In this document: positions 23,988-32,525 of the stretch, in pieces
Layout of the letters: every line of letters begins with the position of its first letter
Position numbering within the stretch: position 1 is the stretch's first letter
Origin: Cystobacter fuscus DSM 2262
Lineage (GTDB): Bacteria; Myxococcota; Myxococcia; Myxococcales; Myxococcaceae
Assembly: GCF_000335475.2 (NCBI RefSeq)
Contig: NZ_ANAH02000017.1
Location: 186,001-250,000, forward strand
Direction: 5' to 3'
DNA: 64,000 bases
Made by a program: the position numbers and the translations under genes
Notes under the pieces: model-generated
The model's input: the letters and a program-made list of their open reading frames with translations, nothing else
Database searches by the model: none
Told to the model about the DNA's origin: nothing

Positions 23988-25229
23988 TCAGGCGCTCGCG
24001 CGAGCGTCCGGCGCGGGCTCCGTGCGGACCCGCAGGGACTTGAGGCCCCGGACGTTGAAGTTCGGCACGTTCTCCAGGTGCTGGTCCGGCACCAGGGAGA
24101 GCCGGCGGTCGGGCGTGAGCAGTTCCTCCAGGACCACCCGGGCCTCCAGCCGCGCCAGGGGCGCTCCGAGGCAGAAGTGGATGCCGTGGCCGAGGGCGAC
24201 ATGGCCCGTGACGTTCCGCGTCACGTCGAAGCGATCCGGATCCTGGAACTTGCGCGGGTCGCGATTGGCGGAGCCGAAGAGCAACAGGACGTTGGCGCCC
24301 GCGGGGATGTGCGTGCCGGACACCTCCACGTCCTGCGTCACCTTGCGGAAGAACACCTGCGCGGCCGAGTCGTAGCGGAGCATTTCCTCCACCGCGTTGG
24401 GGATCAGCGTGGGCTCGCGCGTGAGCCGCTCCAGTTGATCGGGGTGGCTCAGCAGCGCGTGCATGCCGTTGCCGAGCAGGTTGGTGGTGGTCTCGTTGCC
24501 CGCCACGAGCAGCAGCCGGCAGAAGGCGATCGCCTCGTCCACGGAGAGCAGGCCCTCGCGCACGCCGTTGTCCAGCAGCGCCTGGATGAGATCCTCCCGG
24601 GGCTGCTGGCGGCGCGCCTCCAGGGCCCGTGACATGTAGTCGTGCATCTCTTGAGAGGTGCGCTCGATGCCGGACAACTCCGCGCCACGGGCCAGCGCGT
24701 AGAAGGTGGCGACGGCATTGTCGGACCAGCGCTTGAACTCGTGCCGGAGCTTCGGCTCCGCGCCCATCATCTCTGCGATGACGATGAGGGGCAGCGGCTC
24801 GGCCAGGTCCTTGATGAGATCGAACTCGCCCGAGCGGGGGAGCTGGGAGATGAGCTCGCGGGCGAGTTGCCGGATGCGCGGCTCCATCTCGGCGACGCGC
24901 TTGGGGGTGAAGGCCCGGGTCACCACGCTCCGGGTCTTCGTGTGCAGGGGCGGATCCTCGCTGAGGAGGATGCCCCGGCGGAAAGCGCGAACGGCGGTGG
25001 GCGCCACCTTCTCCGCCGCGTCGAGCTGCTCTGGCCGCACGACGGCTCGCGCGGAGGAGAAGACCGCCGGGTTCTTGGTGATGGCGATGACGTCCTCGTA
25101 GCGGCTGACGATGTACCAGCCGAGCTGCTCGTTGAAGTAGACGGGAGCGTTCTCGCGGAGCGTCGCGTAATACGGGTAGGGATCGGCCTGCACCGCGGGC
25201 AACATGGGGTTGTAGTCGCTGGCTTGCAT
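23988..25229 (-). CDS. Cytochrome P450 (413 aa)
   Basis: Soluble bacterial P450. Seen in order: the N-terminal DPYPYYATLRENAPVYF, the heme-contact LSEDPPLHTKTRSVV, the I-helix oxygen-activation segment LLLVAGNETTTNLLGN, the ExxR motif in AVEEMLRYDSAAQVF, and the heme-ligand loop ALGHGIHFCLGAPLARLE with its cysteine. It needs a ferredoxin and reductase, which are not encoded nearby. The start ATG at 25227-25229 has no purine-rich SD. A 28-bp element on the same strand, 98 bases upstream (25327-25354), is shared with the genes at 45915 and 51304, suggesting common regulation. The substrate is unknown; by regulon it may belong with the hydrolase/amidohydrolase genes rather than with its neighbours. 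Confidence 0.92.
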   Translation of the reverse strand: MQASDYNPMLPAVQADPYPYYATLRENAPVYFNEQLGWYIVSRYEDVIAITKNPAVFSSARAVVRPEQLDAAEKVAPTAVRAFRRGILLSEDPPLHTKTRSVVTRAFTPKRVAEMEPRIRQLARELISQLPRSGEFDLIKDLAEPLPLIVIAEMMGAEPKLRHEFKRWSDNAVATFYALARGAELSGIERTSQEMHDYMSRALEARRQQPREDLIQALLDNGVREGLLSVDEAIAFCRLLLVAGNETTTNLLGNGMHALLSHPDQLERLTREPTLIPNAVEEMLRYDSAAQVFFRKVTQDVEVSGTHIPAGANVLLLFGSANRDPRKFQDPDRFDVTRNVTGHVALGHGIHFCLGAPLARLEARVVLEELLTPDRRLSLVPDQHLENVPNFNVRGLKSLRVRTEPAPDARASA

Positions 25230-25326
25230 GGTGGGAGGAGGCTTTCTTGATGGTCAGGGGAGACGGCGCGGGTTGCGACTCGGCGCTCCTCCTCGGGATG
25301 ATGAATCATCGGGCCTTGGTGGAAAT

Positions 25327-25354
25327 CACCCGAAAGAGGGAGCGAACACTCACC
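25327..25354 (-). promoter_or_regulatory. Shared 28-bp promoter element, P450 copy
   Basis: On the minus strand this reads GGTGAGTGTTCGCTCC followed by CTCTTTCGGGTG. It matches 45780-45807 at 25 of 28 positions and 51188-51215 at 25 of 28. The near end is 97 bases from the P450 start. The second CTTTCGGGTG found 24 bp downstream in the other two copies is absent here. A further 16 bases at 25371-25386 match the DNA just before the 51188 copy. Confidence 0.7.
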
Positions 25355-25476
25355 GGACCATGATTCATCGATTCATCAACGCGGGTTTGCTCGCGCGCGT
25401 ATGAGAAACAGGTCGGCTTTGACTCAACAATAAATGATTCGCATTTCTCGTTGGTGATGTTCGAGGATGGGCCCTC

Positions 25477-27018
25477 ATGAAACTCCTGCCTGCTTCGTTG
25501 TGCTTCCTATTGCCGTTGCTCTCCGCCACTCCTGTCCTGGCACAGAACGCGCCCGCGACCTGGACGGAGCACTGGTTCGAACACAACCAGACCGTCTCCC
25601 GCGTCTATCAGGACAATGACGTGGCCATCTATTTCGACCCAGACGTGAACCGGTCCATCACCTGGCCCAACAGCTTCGTGCGCGACGTGTGGAAGTACAC
25701 CAAGAAGACCTACGGGCACTTCGGCCCGGACATGCAGCTCTACGCCATCTTCCACACGGGCAAGTACGGCGGAGGGCATCCCTCCACGTACTTCGACGCG
25801 GACCACGACTACCGCAACGTGATCGACGTGGGGAGCGGCTCCGCCACGGCCTGGACGAGCGGTACCGGCTGGGACCTGGACATCGTCACCCACGAGGTTT
25901 CCCATATCGTGGAGTTTGGGAGCAAGGGCGTACAGGGCTCACCCGCCTTCAACCGGTGGGGCGATAGCAAGTGGGCGGAGATCTTCATCTACGACGTCTA
26001 CCTGGCGCTGGGTCGCACCAGTGATGCGAACCGCGTGTACAACGACGTCATCAACAAGACGGACAGTTTCCCCCGTGCCAACACGCACTGGTTCCGGGAC
26101 TGGTTCTACCCCATCTACAAGAACCACGGCGGCGCGTCGGTGCTCAACCGGTTCTTCGTCCTGCTCGCGCAGTACTTCCCGAGGAATGGAAAGGACTATG
26201 CGCGGGAAATGAACTGGGGCGAGTTCGTCCACTTCTGGAGCGGCGCGGCGGGCGTCAATCTCAAGACCCAGGCCACCTCTGCCTTTGGATGGCCCGCGGA
26301 GTGGGAAACGCAGTTCGTCCAGGCGCAGCGTGACTTCCCCTTCACCTACACCAAGCCAGGCCCCACGGCCGTCTCCGTGTTCCAGGACCTCAATCTCGGG
26401 GGCTACGGGGCGGCCCTGCCCGTGGGCCGTTACACCCTGTCCGCCCTGAATGCCTGGGGCGTGCGCAATGACGACATCACCTCGCTGAAGGTCACCAGCG
26501 GCTACCAGGTCACCCTGTACGCCGATGACAACTTCGGAGGGGCCAGCCTCATCAAGACGGCGGACGATGCGTCGCTCATCGATGATGACTGGAACGACAA
26601 GGTGTCCTCGCTCGTCGTGAGCCAGGGGCCATCGACTCCTGGAACCCTCATCCAGGCGGAGGCCTACAGCTCGATGAGTGGCGTCAGCACCGAGGCCACC
26701 TCCGACTCGGGCGGGGGCTCGAACGTGAGCTACATCGATACGGCGGACTGGCTGGCGTACAACGGCATCCAGTTTCCCTCCTCCGGCACCTACAGGGTGG
26801 AGTACCGCGTCGCCAGCCCGTCCGGAGGGCGCCTGTCCCTGGACCTGAACGCGGGCGCCACGGTCCTCGGGACGCTGGACATTCCGGCGACGGGTGACTG
26901 GCAGTCCTGGAGCACCATCTCGCACACGGTCACCGTGACGGCGGGCACCTACAACGTCGGCATCTACGCCCAGGCGGGTGGCTGGAACTTCAACTGGTTC
27001 CGCATCACCAAGATTTGA
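25477..27018 (+). CDS. Secreted zinc peptidase-like protein with beta/gamma-crystallin and CBM6 domains
   Basis: 513 residues with a classical signal peptide (MKLLPASLCFLLPLL, cleaved near VLAQ). The catalytic-type domain (~20-285) contains DIVTHEVSHIVEFG, a zincin HExxH (HEVSH) motif, and a later SKWAEIFIYDVYLALG that could supply the third ligand. Residues ~290-390 form two crystallin-like Greek keys (VSVFQDLNLGGYGAAL and VTLYADDNFGGASLI). The C-terminal ~120 residues are a CBM6-type module (IQAEAYSSMSGV, YIDTADWLAYNGI, WNFNWFRITKI). This is a plausible predatory or scavenging enzyme that binds a polysaccharide. No close family was recognised for the peptidase core. An element hairpin follows the stop. 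Upstream, 25387-25476 holds AT-rich promoter-like sequence. Confidence 0.8.
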   Translation: MKLLPASLCFLLPLLSATPVLAQNAPATWTEHWFEHNQTVSRVYQDNDVAIYFDPDVNRSITWPNSFVRDVWKYTKKTYGHFGPDMQLYAIFHTGKYGGGHPSTYFDADHDYRNVIDVGSGSATAWTSGTGWDLDIVTHEVSHIVEFGSKGVQGSPAFNRWGDSKWAEIFIYDVYLALGRTSDANRVYNDVINKTDSFPRANTHWFRDWFYPIYKNHGGASVLNRFFVLLAQYFPRNGKDYAREMNWGEFVHFWSGAAGVNLKTQATSAFGWPAEWETQFVQAQRDFPFTYTKPGPTAVSVFQDLNLGGYGAALPVGRYTLSALNAWGVRNDDITSLKVTSGYQVTLYADDNFGGASLIKTADDASLIDDDWNDKVSSLVVSQGPSTPGTLIQAEAYSSMSGVSTEATSDSGGGSNVSYIDTADWLAYNGIQFPSSGTYRVEYRVASPSGGRLSLDLNAGATVLGTLDIPATGDWQSWSTISHTVTVTAGTYNVGIYAQAGGWNFNWFRITKI

Positions 27019-27023
27019 TCCAA

Positions 27024-27055
27024 GGCCCTCGCTCCCATGCACGGGAGCGAGGGCC
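27024..27055. terminator. Strong hairpin after the secreted peptidase gene
   Basis: GGCCCTCGCTCCC, loop ATGCAC, GGGAGCGAGGGCC: 13 perfectly paired bases with a six-base loop, starting five bases after the stop codon. It lacks a T-run, so it may act as a barrier or as a bidirectional structure. A close relative with the same loop type stands at 34191-34222, and the ~38 bases after both hairpins are also nearly identical. Confidence 0.7.
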
Positions 27056-27094
27056 CCGCTCCAGCGCCGCTATCGCGCAACGATGGAGAACGGG
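27056..27094. repeat. Sequence duplicated after the hairpin (partner at 34223-34261)
   Basis: CGCTCCAGCGCCGCTATCGC and the following AACGATGGAGAACG occur here and at 34223-34261 with only one to three mismatches. At 34.2 kb this sequence encodes the last codons of the cytochrome/propeller lipoprotein (AFSIVPR, minus strand). Here the same frame reads PFSIVAR then stop with no gene attached. I infer a leftover 3' end of a lost paralogue plus its shared hairpin. Confidence 0.6.
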
Positions 27095-27152
27095 GAGCTC
27101 GATTCGCGGAAGACTCAGCTTCGGGCGCCGAGACGAGCATTGATACTGCGTA

Positions 27153-29642
27153 TCAGGCCGCGTTTGCGACGGCCTCCCGGAGCAGCCTCACCGTGAAGCA
27201 GGTGCCCTGGCCTGGCCCGTCACTCGTCGCCTGGATGCTGCCCCCGTGGCGCTCCACGATTTCACGGCAGATGGCCAGCCCCAGCCCCAGTCCCCCGGCG
27301 TAGTGCTCGGTGGCGTTGTGCGCGCGGAAGAAGGGCGTGAAGAGCTGCGGCAGGCTCTCCCGCGGAATGCCGATGCCCCGGTCCTCCACCTCCAACCGCA
27401 CGCAGTCCGCCTCCTCGCGCACCCGCACGACCACCGGCATGTCCGGCGGCGAATAGCGCAGTGCGTTCTCCACCAGGTTCGTGAGGAGCTGATCCAACCG
27501 CTGCTCGTCCCACCGGCCCACCAGGGGCTGCGCGGGGACCTCCAGCGTCAACTGGCGCGCGCGCTCCGGTCGCGCGCTCTGGATGCGCTCCACCACCTCG
27601 CGCGCCAGCGCCCCCACGTCCATGGGCGCCACCTTCAACGTGAATCGCCCGGACTGCAGCCGTGACACGTCCAGCATGTCACCAATCAGCCGCGTCAGCC
27701 GGTCCACCTGCCGGTTCAGCCGCACGAAGGTGTCCCGCTGTCGCTCCGGGCTCATCCCCGGGCCGGATCTGGACTGGCGGATGAGCAGCTCCAGCGTTGC
27801 CTTCAGCGGCGTCAGCGGCGTGCGCAGCTCGTGGCTCGCCATGGACAGGAACTGGTCCCGGCTGGCGATGGCCTCGCGCAGTTCCTTCTGCGTGCGGTCG
27901 ATGCGCGTCGCCATCTCGTTGAAGCCCAGGGCGAGCTGCGCGATCTCATCGTCTCCCCGGGCCGGCACGTGCTGCTCCACCGACGGTGTACCCAGCACGG
28001 CGAAGCCGTCTCGGAGGGTCTCCAGCCGTTGCGCCACGTCTCGCCCCACCCACTGCGACAACAGGAGCGCGATGGCGCCCGCCAGCACCGCGATGGCCAC
28101 CACCCAGGCGCCCATGCGCGTCACCGGCGCGAATGCCTCGCGCAGCCGCGCGGTCACCACCACCGTCCACGGCGTCCCCTCCACCTGTGCGTGCGCCACC
28201 ACGAGCCGGCGCCCCGCGTCGTCGAACACCTCCAGGATTCCCTCCGGACGCGCCAGCGTCTGCACCCCGAGCCATTCCAGCACCGGCGACCGGGTGAGCA
28301 CGTCGCCCCGCTCCGTCTCCCGCAGGAGGCTGCCATCCCGGCGGTCGAACATCTCCATGTGGTAGCTGCGCGAGGCCAGCGTCGGCTGCAATCCCAACCG
28401 CCGCAGGGACAGCCCGCCCACCAGGATGGCGCGCCGGCCCGCGCCCAGGTCCATGGGCACGGTGAAGACGATGAACGGCTGCCCCGAGCGGGTGAGGAAG
28501 GGCCGCGATAGCAGCACCTGGGCGCCGCCCTTCAGCGCGTCCTGGAAGTAGGCCCGGTGCGCGAAGTTGCCGCCCTCCCGGTTCAGCCACCCGGAGGACA
28601 CCAGCGTGTCCCCGGCCTCGTCCAGCAGCCACGCCGCGTCGAACAGCCCGGACTGGTGCGCCAACAGCGACACCCGCTCCTCCATGCCTTCGCGGTTCCC
28701 GTCGCGAACCAGGGCGATGAAGCCCGGGTCCTGGCCCTGCACGCGCAACAGCGAACTGGCGATGATGGCCGTCTGCTCCAGCCACGCCTTCTCCGCGGCC
28801 ACCACCTGTTGCGCCTTGCCGTGCAGTTCCTCCTCGAGGGCCTTCTGCGCGAGGAACGACGCCACCGCGCCCACGCCCACGATGGGCAGCACCGATGCCA
28901 GCGCCATGCCGCGAAAGAGCCGCCAGCGTACCCCGACCAGCGTCGGCCACCGGCGCACCGTCACGAGCAGCACGCACGACAGGGACAGCACGGAGTACAC
29001 GCTCAGCCCCGACCACGAGCCCCGCGTCGCCACCGCGATCACCATCTGCAGGAACAGGAGACTCAGGCCGCCCAGGGCCAGGCGGCAATAGAGCGGCTCG
29101 CGGCGCCACAGCCCCACGGCCAGCAACGCCCCCGTCATGAAGAACAGGACGCCCACCCACCGCACGTAGGGGCCCAGCCCCGCCATGGCGAAGCGCAGGA
29201 ACTCCTGGGGTGACCAGACCATCACCCCTCCGAAGCACAGCGCCAGGGCGGCGATGAACACCGGCAGCAGACCCCGCCCCCGGCGCAGGGTGCTCCGCTC
29301 CACGACGAGCGCGACCATCAGGAACAGGTAGAGGACGGAGCCCGTGAGGCTGACGGGCAGGACGCCGGCCGCCCACCAGTAGACCGCGACCGCGCCCAGC
29401 AGGAACGCACGGCCCACCCCTCCCACGAAGGCGGGCCAGGCCGGGTACATGAGCGCGACGAGCATCATCGCCGAGCCCACCAGGAACAGGCTCCCGAGCA
29501 GCCGGATGTGCGGATAGATGTATTGAAACATCGCGGCCCCGAACTCATAGGGGACGAACACCATCGTGATGCCCACCACGATGCCAAACGCCACTGCGAA
29601 CCACTCAACGCGTGCTTGCTCCAGGATGTCCACGGCCGGCAC
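27153..29642 (-). CDS. Membrane sensor histidine kinase (829 aa)
   Basis: The N-terminal ~260 residues contain about eight hydrophobic helices (for example FAVAFGIVVGITMVFVPYEF). They are followed by a periplasmic Cache-like domain (~270-520), another helix (VVAIAVLAGAIALLLSQWVG) and a HAMP linker with LALGFNEMATRI. The kinase core has the phosphoacceptor His in FLSMASHELRTPLTPLKATL, an N box in LTNLVENALRYSP, DRGIGIP, and the G2 region GGLGLGLAICREIVERHGG. No response regulator is adjacent, so it is an orphan kinase. The start is a GTG at 29640-29642 without a clear SD and may lie at the GTG three codons on. A 21-bp palindrome at 29754-29774 lies upstream and could be its operator. Confidence 0.88.
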   Translation of the reverse strand: MPAVDILEQARVEWFAVAFGIVVGITMVFVPYEFGAAMFQYIYPHIRLLGSLFLVGSAMMLVALMYPAWPAFVGGVGRAFLLGAVAVYWWAAGVLPVSLTGSVLYLFLMVALVVERSTLRRGRGLLPVFIAALALCFGGVMVWSPQEFLRFAMAGLGPYVRWVGVLFFMTGALLAVGLWRREPLYCRLALGGLSLLFLQMVIAVATRGSWSGLSVYSVLSLSCVLLVTVRRWPTLVGVRWRLFRGMALASVLPIVGVGAVASFLAQKALEEELHGKAQQVVAAEKAWLEQTAIIASSLLRVQGQDPGFIALVRDGNREGMEERVSLLAHQSGLFDAAWLLDEAGDTLVSSGWLNREGGNFAHRAYFQDALKGGAQVLLSRPFLTRSGQPFIVFTVPMDLGAGRRAILVGGLSLRRLGLQPTLASRSYHMEMFDRRDGSLLRETERGDVLTRSPVLEWLGVQTLARPEGILEVFDDAGRRLVVAHAQVEGTPWTVVVTARLREAFAPVTRMGAWVVAIAVLAGAIALLLSQWVGRDVAQRLETLRDGFAVLGTPSVEQHVPARGDDEIAQLALGFNEMATRIDRTQKELREAIASRDQFLSMASHELRTPLTPLKATLELLIRQSRSGPGMSPERQRDTFVRLNRQVDRLTRLIGDMLDVSRLQSGRFTLKVAPMDVGALAREVVERIQSARPERARQLTLEVPAQPLVGRWDEQRLDQLLTNLVENALRYSPPDMPVVVRVREEADCVRLEVEDRGIGIPRESLPQLFTPFFRAHNATEHYAGGLGLGLAICREIVERHGGSIQATSDGPGQGTCFTVRLLREAVANAA

Positions 29643-29753
29643 CCTGACACAACTCGACTCCGGTGTCGGGGCCAGGTGCCCGCCGAAAGGACCGTTCGTC
29701 TGGTGCCTATCTTCGTCGCCCCCAGGTCCGCCCCCACATGCGGTGCGAGGTCC

Positions 29754-29774
29754 ACCTTTTGATGATCAAAAGGT
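29754..29774. promoter_or_regulatory. 21-bp near-perfect palindrome upstream of the sensor kinase
   Basis: ACCTTTTGAT-G-ATCAAAAGGT: ten-base arms around one central base, perfectly complementary, and markedly more AT-rich than the surroundings. It lies 112-132 bases upstream of the kinase start and 124 bases downstream of the next gene's stop. Size and symmetry fit a dimeric regulator site. No regulator gene is beside it. The remaining part of 29643-29897 shows nothing else. Confidence 0.65.
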
Positions 29775-29897
29775 CCGGCGGCGTAATATCCGCGAGGGAG
29801 GGGTGCTGGAGCAGAGGTGGTTTGCTGGGGCCGTGAGACTGCTCGAGACTCGACATCACGCCATGCGGTTCTGACTGAGCCAGGCAAGCGCTTTCGT

Positions 29898-30848
29898 CTA
29901 GGCCCGGCGCCAACGCGCCGCCAGCAGTGTCAGGGCCATGACTCCGCCCGCGCTCACCATGGCCAGCAGGGGCTGACGCAGGCGCTCCGCGAGCGCGTCC
30001 AGCACTCCCGCTGTCACGTCCCGGGACATCCGCCGCACGGCCAGGGCATCCGCTTCCTGAGTCCAGGTGCGCATCTGTTCCGTCAGCGCCCCGCCCGCTC
30101 CTCGCACCGCCGCGGCCGCCGTGCGCTCGGCGAGCGCCTCGAGCGTCGCGCCCAGCGTCTCTCGTGAGAGCTCCGGACTGGCCGCCAGTTCCTCCCGCAC
30201 GCCAGCGGCCATGCCCCGCACCACGTCCTGGCCCGCGCGGTGGACCACGCCCCCGAGCACGTCCGCGTCTTTCTGGAGTTGCGTGCCCAGGCCCGTCACG
30301 AGCCCCCGTCCCACCGCCGACGCCACTTCCTCCCCCAGCGGACCCGCCGCCCGCAGGTCCTCGGCGAACACCGGTACCGCGTCGTGCACCCGTCCCAGCG
30401 CCGCGTCCACCACCGCCTCGGTCATGGCCTGGGCGCGCTCCCTCGGTGTGCGGATCTCATCCGTGCGCGAGTGCGTGAAGTCGATGATCTCGTCCAGCAG
30501 GAGGTTGAACCGCTCGACGAGCGAGTGCAGCGGCATGCCGCCGTCCTGCCACTCCCGCTCCAGCACATCCAACAGCCCCTGCATGGCCGACGCCGCCATG
30601 GTCTGCGCCGTGGCCTCCGGATCCACCCGCTCGTGCTCGGCGGCTTCGTGGAGCAGCCGACCGAGCACCGTCAGCGCGTCCTGGACGATCGTGCTCAGTT
30701 GCCCGTCGAGTCCCGGCATTTCCTTGCGCAGGCCGTCCGCCGCGCCCCGCACCACGCCCTTCGCGGCCTCGTGGGCAACCAGGCGTTCGAGCGACAGCGC
30801 CAGATGGCGGAGCGTCGCCACGGGACTCGAGGGTTGGTCCTTCGACAT
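29898..30848 (-). CDS. Hypothetical helical protein with C-terminal membrane anchor (316 aa)
   Basis: Starts MSKDQPSSPVATLRHLALSL and consists almost wholly of Ala/Glu/Arg/Leu-rich helices (for example EAAKGVVRGAADGLRKEMPG and RTAAAAVRGAGGALTEQM). It ends in a hydrophobic span, LLAMVSAGGVMALTLLAARW, followed by basic residues RRA, as in a tail-anchored protein facing the cytoplasm. There are no catalytic motifs. The composition recalls apolipoprotein-like or phasin-like amphipathic proteins, but I cannot assign a family. The ATG at 30846-30848 is preceded by a purine-rich GGAAGGATGGA; an upstream in-frame extension was rejected for lack of an SD. Confidence 0.65.
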   Translation of the reverse strand: MSKDQPSSPVATLRHLALSLERLVAHEAAKGVVRGAADGLRKEMPGLDGQLSTIVQDALTVLGRLLHEAAEHERVDPEATAQTMAASAMQGLLDVLEREWQDGGMPLHSLVERFNLLLDEIIDFTHSRTDEIRTPRERAQAMTEAVVDAALGRVHDAVPVFAEDLRAAGPLGEEVASAVGRGLVTGLGTQLQKDADVLGGVVHRAGQDVVRGMAAGVREELAASPELSRETLGATLEALAERTAAAAVRGAGGALTEQMRTWTQEADALAVRRMSRDVTAGVLDALAERLRQPLLAMVSAGGVMALTLLAARWRRA

Positions 30849-30995
30849 GCGTCCATCCTTCCGACGCGTGGCGCGTCGCCCGGGGAGACACCTGTCCTTG
30901 ATGATGGGAATGGCCCCGGGCTGGGACAACCACCCCGGGGCCGCCCGGACGCGCGACTCGGCGACGCCGGGACTACGCGGCCCGCGCGAGCGTGT

Positions 30996-31067
30996 TCATC
31001 CCGAGCGCTCGGCCCATGGCGGCCGGGTCGACGTGGAGCCAGCACTCTCAACAGGCTTCTTCTTCAT
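30996..31067 (-). CDS. Possible 23-residue peptide
   Basis: GGAGG lies eight bases before an ATG at 31065-31067. It opens MKKKPVESAGSTSTRPPWAE and stops at 30996. The stop overlaps a second ATG (ATGA) that opens only eight codons. In the +2 frame the same DNA reads AAMGRALGMNTLARAA up to a stop, so a frameshifted small peptide is also conceivable. The ribosome site is the only support. The rest of 30849-31138 shows no gene. Confidence 0.22.
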   Translation of the reverse strand: MKKKPVESAGSTSTRPPWAERSG

Positions 31068-31138
31068 GAGGTGAGCCTCCGTTCCGCGCGCCAAACATGG
31101 GTCAAGCTCTCGCCATGGATGGCGTTGTCGTGCCGTCT

Positions 31139-32383
31139 TCAGGGCAAGAGCGGCGCCGCGAGTTTCGCGGTGCGCGCACGCTGTGGGTGGTCACCGACGG
31201 GGATGCGGGCCACCTCCTGCTCGGTCGCGTAGGAGATGACCGACACGGTGTCGTCGCCAGCCACCGAGACATAGCAGTAGTGTCCGTCGGCGCTGGTGGT
31301 CGCCCAGTAGGTCCGCGCGCCGAGCGGGTGGATGCGGTAGCGGAGCGTCTCGCGTGAGACGATCGCCGCGTAGTTGGACATCGTTCCCGCCACGCAGAGC
31401 TTGGTCCCATCGCCGTTCATCGCGAGTCCATGGTGGGCGGAGTCGAGGATGTATTGGTCACGGCGCAGCGCTTGGGTCTCCTCGGAGACCGGCAGGTGGG
31501 CAAGCCGCGTCACGCGATCCTCCTGCAGATCGTACTCCACGAAGCCGTGGAAGAACGACACCTGGAAGTAGAGGAACCGCTCGTCGGGAGAAAGCGCCAT
31601 CGGCCGGACCGACGCACTCATGTCGGGCATCCCGAGCGCGGCGAGCTTCTGGCGCACGTTTATCCTCTTGAGGACCTGCAGCGTGCGCGCATCGACGATC
31701 TGGAGAAAGCGCTCGCCCTTGGTGCCGTCCATGTCTGGGGTATCGAATGGCGTGTAGACGAAGCCGATGCTGGCATTGAAGAGCTTGTTGCCGTCGCGGG
31801 AGTAGTTGTTCTCGTGCGGGCTGTCCCCCGTGGAGAAGGAGCCGACGATGCTCCCCGTGGCGGTGTCGATCATGTTCACGCGATTCGCCGTCGATGCCGA
31901 GACGGCGAGCCGGGTACCATCCGGCGAGATGGCCATGTGGTCGGCGCGCTGACCGTCGACCCGCGTCCGCCACTGGATCCTGCCGGTGCTCACCTGGATG
32001 GCAACGACGTCCGCGAAGCTGGGTCGCGAGACGTAGATGATCTGCCCGTCCTTCGAGGCGAACATGTCATCCACGAATTGATCGTGGCCCTCGCCCACTT
32101 GCTCACGGATGAGCAGGAAGTACGTCAGGCGCGCCGGGTCAGCGAGGATTTCCAGCATCCGCTCGCTCTGGTCCGGGATCACGTTGATGCGCTTCAGTCG
32201 CTGGTAGGTCCGCACGTCAATGACGTCGGCGGTCCCGTCCCAGTTGTTGCCGACCAGCAGGACGTCGCGCATCGGCGTCTGGGCGGCGGCGGTGAACGAA
32301 ACCAACATCGATATGGCGGAGAACAACGAAACGGCTCGAGCGAACCCTCGGCTCAGGCTCGCGCCCACTTGCTGGGTACCCAT
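31139..32383 (-). CDS. Secreted YVTN-type beta-propeller protein (414 aa)
   Basis: Signal peptide-like N-terminus (SRGFARAVSLFSAISMLVSF, site near TAAAQ). The mature part has about seven blades with the YVTN/cytochrome-cd1-like pattern: DHMAISPDGTRLAVSASTAN, MALSPDERFLYFQVSFFHGF, GLAMNGDGTKLCVAG and ADGHYCYVSVAGDDTVSVIS. Such propellers are often surface-exposed binding proteins. A clear AGGAGG stands seven bases before the ATG at 32381-32383; the upstream in-frame ORF extension was rejected. It is 142 bp downstream of the SGNH hydrolase gene in the same direction, so joint transcription is possible. No enzymatic residues are seen. Confidence 0.8.
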   Translation of the reverse strand: MGTQQVGASLSRGFARAVSLFSAISMLVSFTAAAQTPMRDVLLVGNNWDGTADVIDVRTYQRLKRINVIPDQSERMLEILADPARLTYFLLIREQVGEGHDQFVDDMFASKDGQIIYVSRPSFADVVAIQVSTGRIQWRTRVDGQRADHMAISPDGTRLAVSASTANRVNMIDTATGSIVGSFSTGDSPHENNYSRDGNKLFNASIGFVYTPFDTPDMDGTKGERFLQIVDARTLQVLKRINVRQKLAALGMPDMSASVRPMALSPDERFLYFQVSFFHGFVEYDLQEDRVTRLAHLPVSEETQALRRDQYILDSAHHGLAMNGDGTKLCVAGTMSNYAAIVSRETLRYRIHPLGARTYWATTSADGHYCYVSVAGDDTVSVISYATEQEVARIPVGDHPQRARTAKLAAPLLP

Positions 32384-32525
32384 GGTTGAACCTCCTGAGG
32401 AGTCAGCGTTGTGGTCTGAACCACAACGAGAGGGGAGTACCAAGCCACGCCGCGACATTGCCCCCACCGAAGGGAGGGGAAACGCCCCCAACATGTACTC
32501 GAGCGCCTCTCGAGCCAACGCCCGG

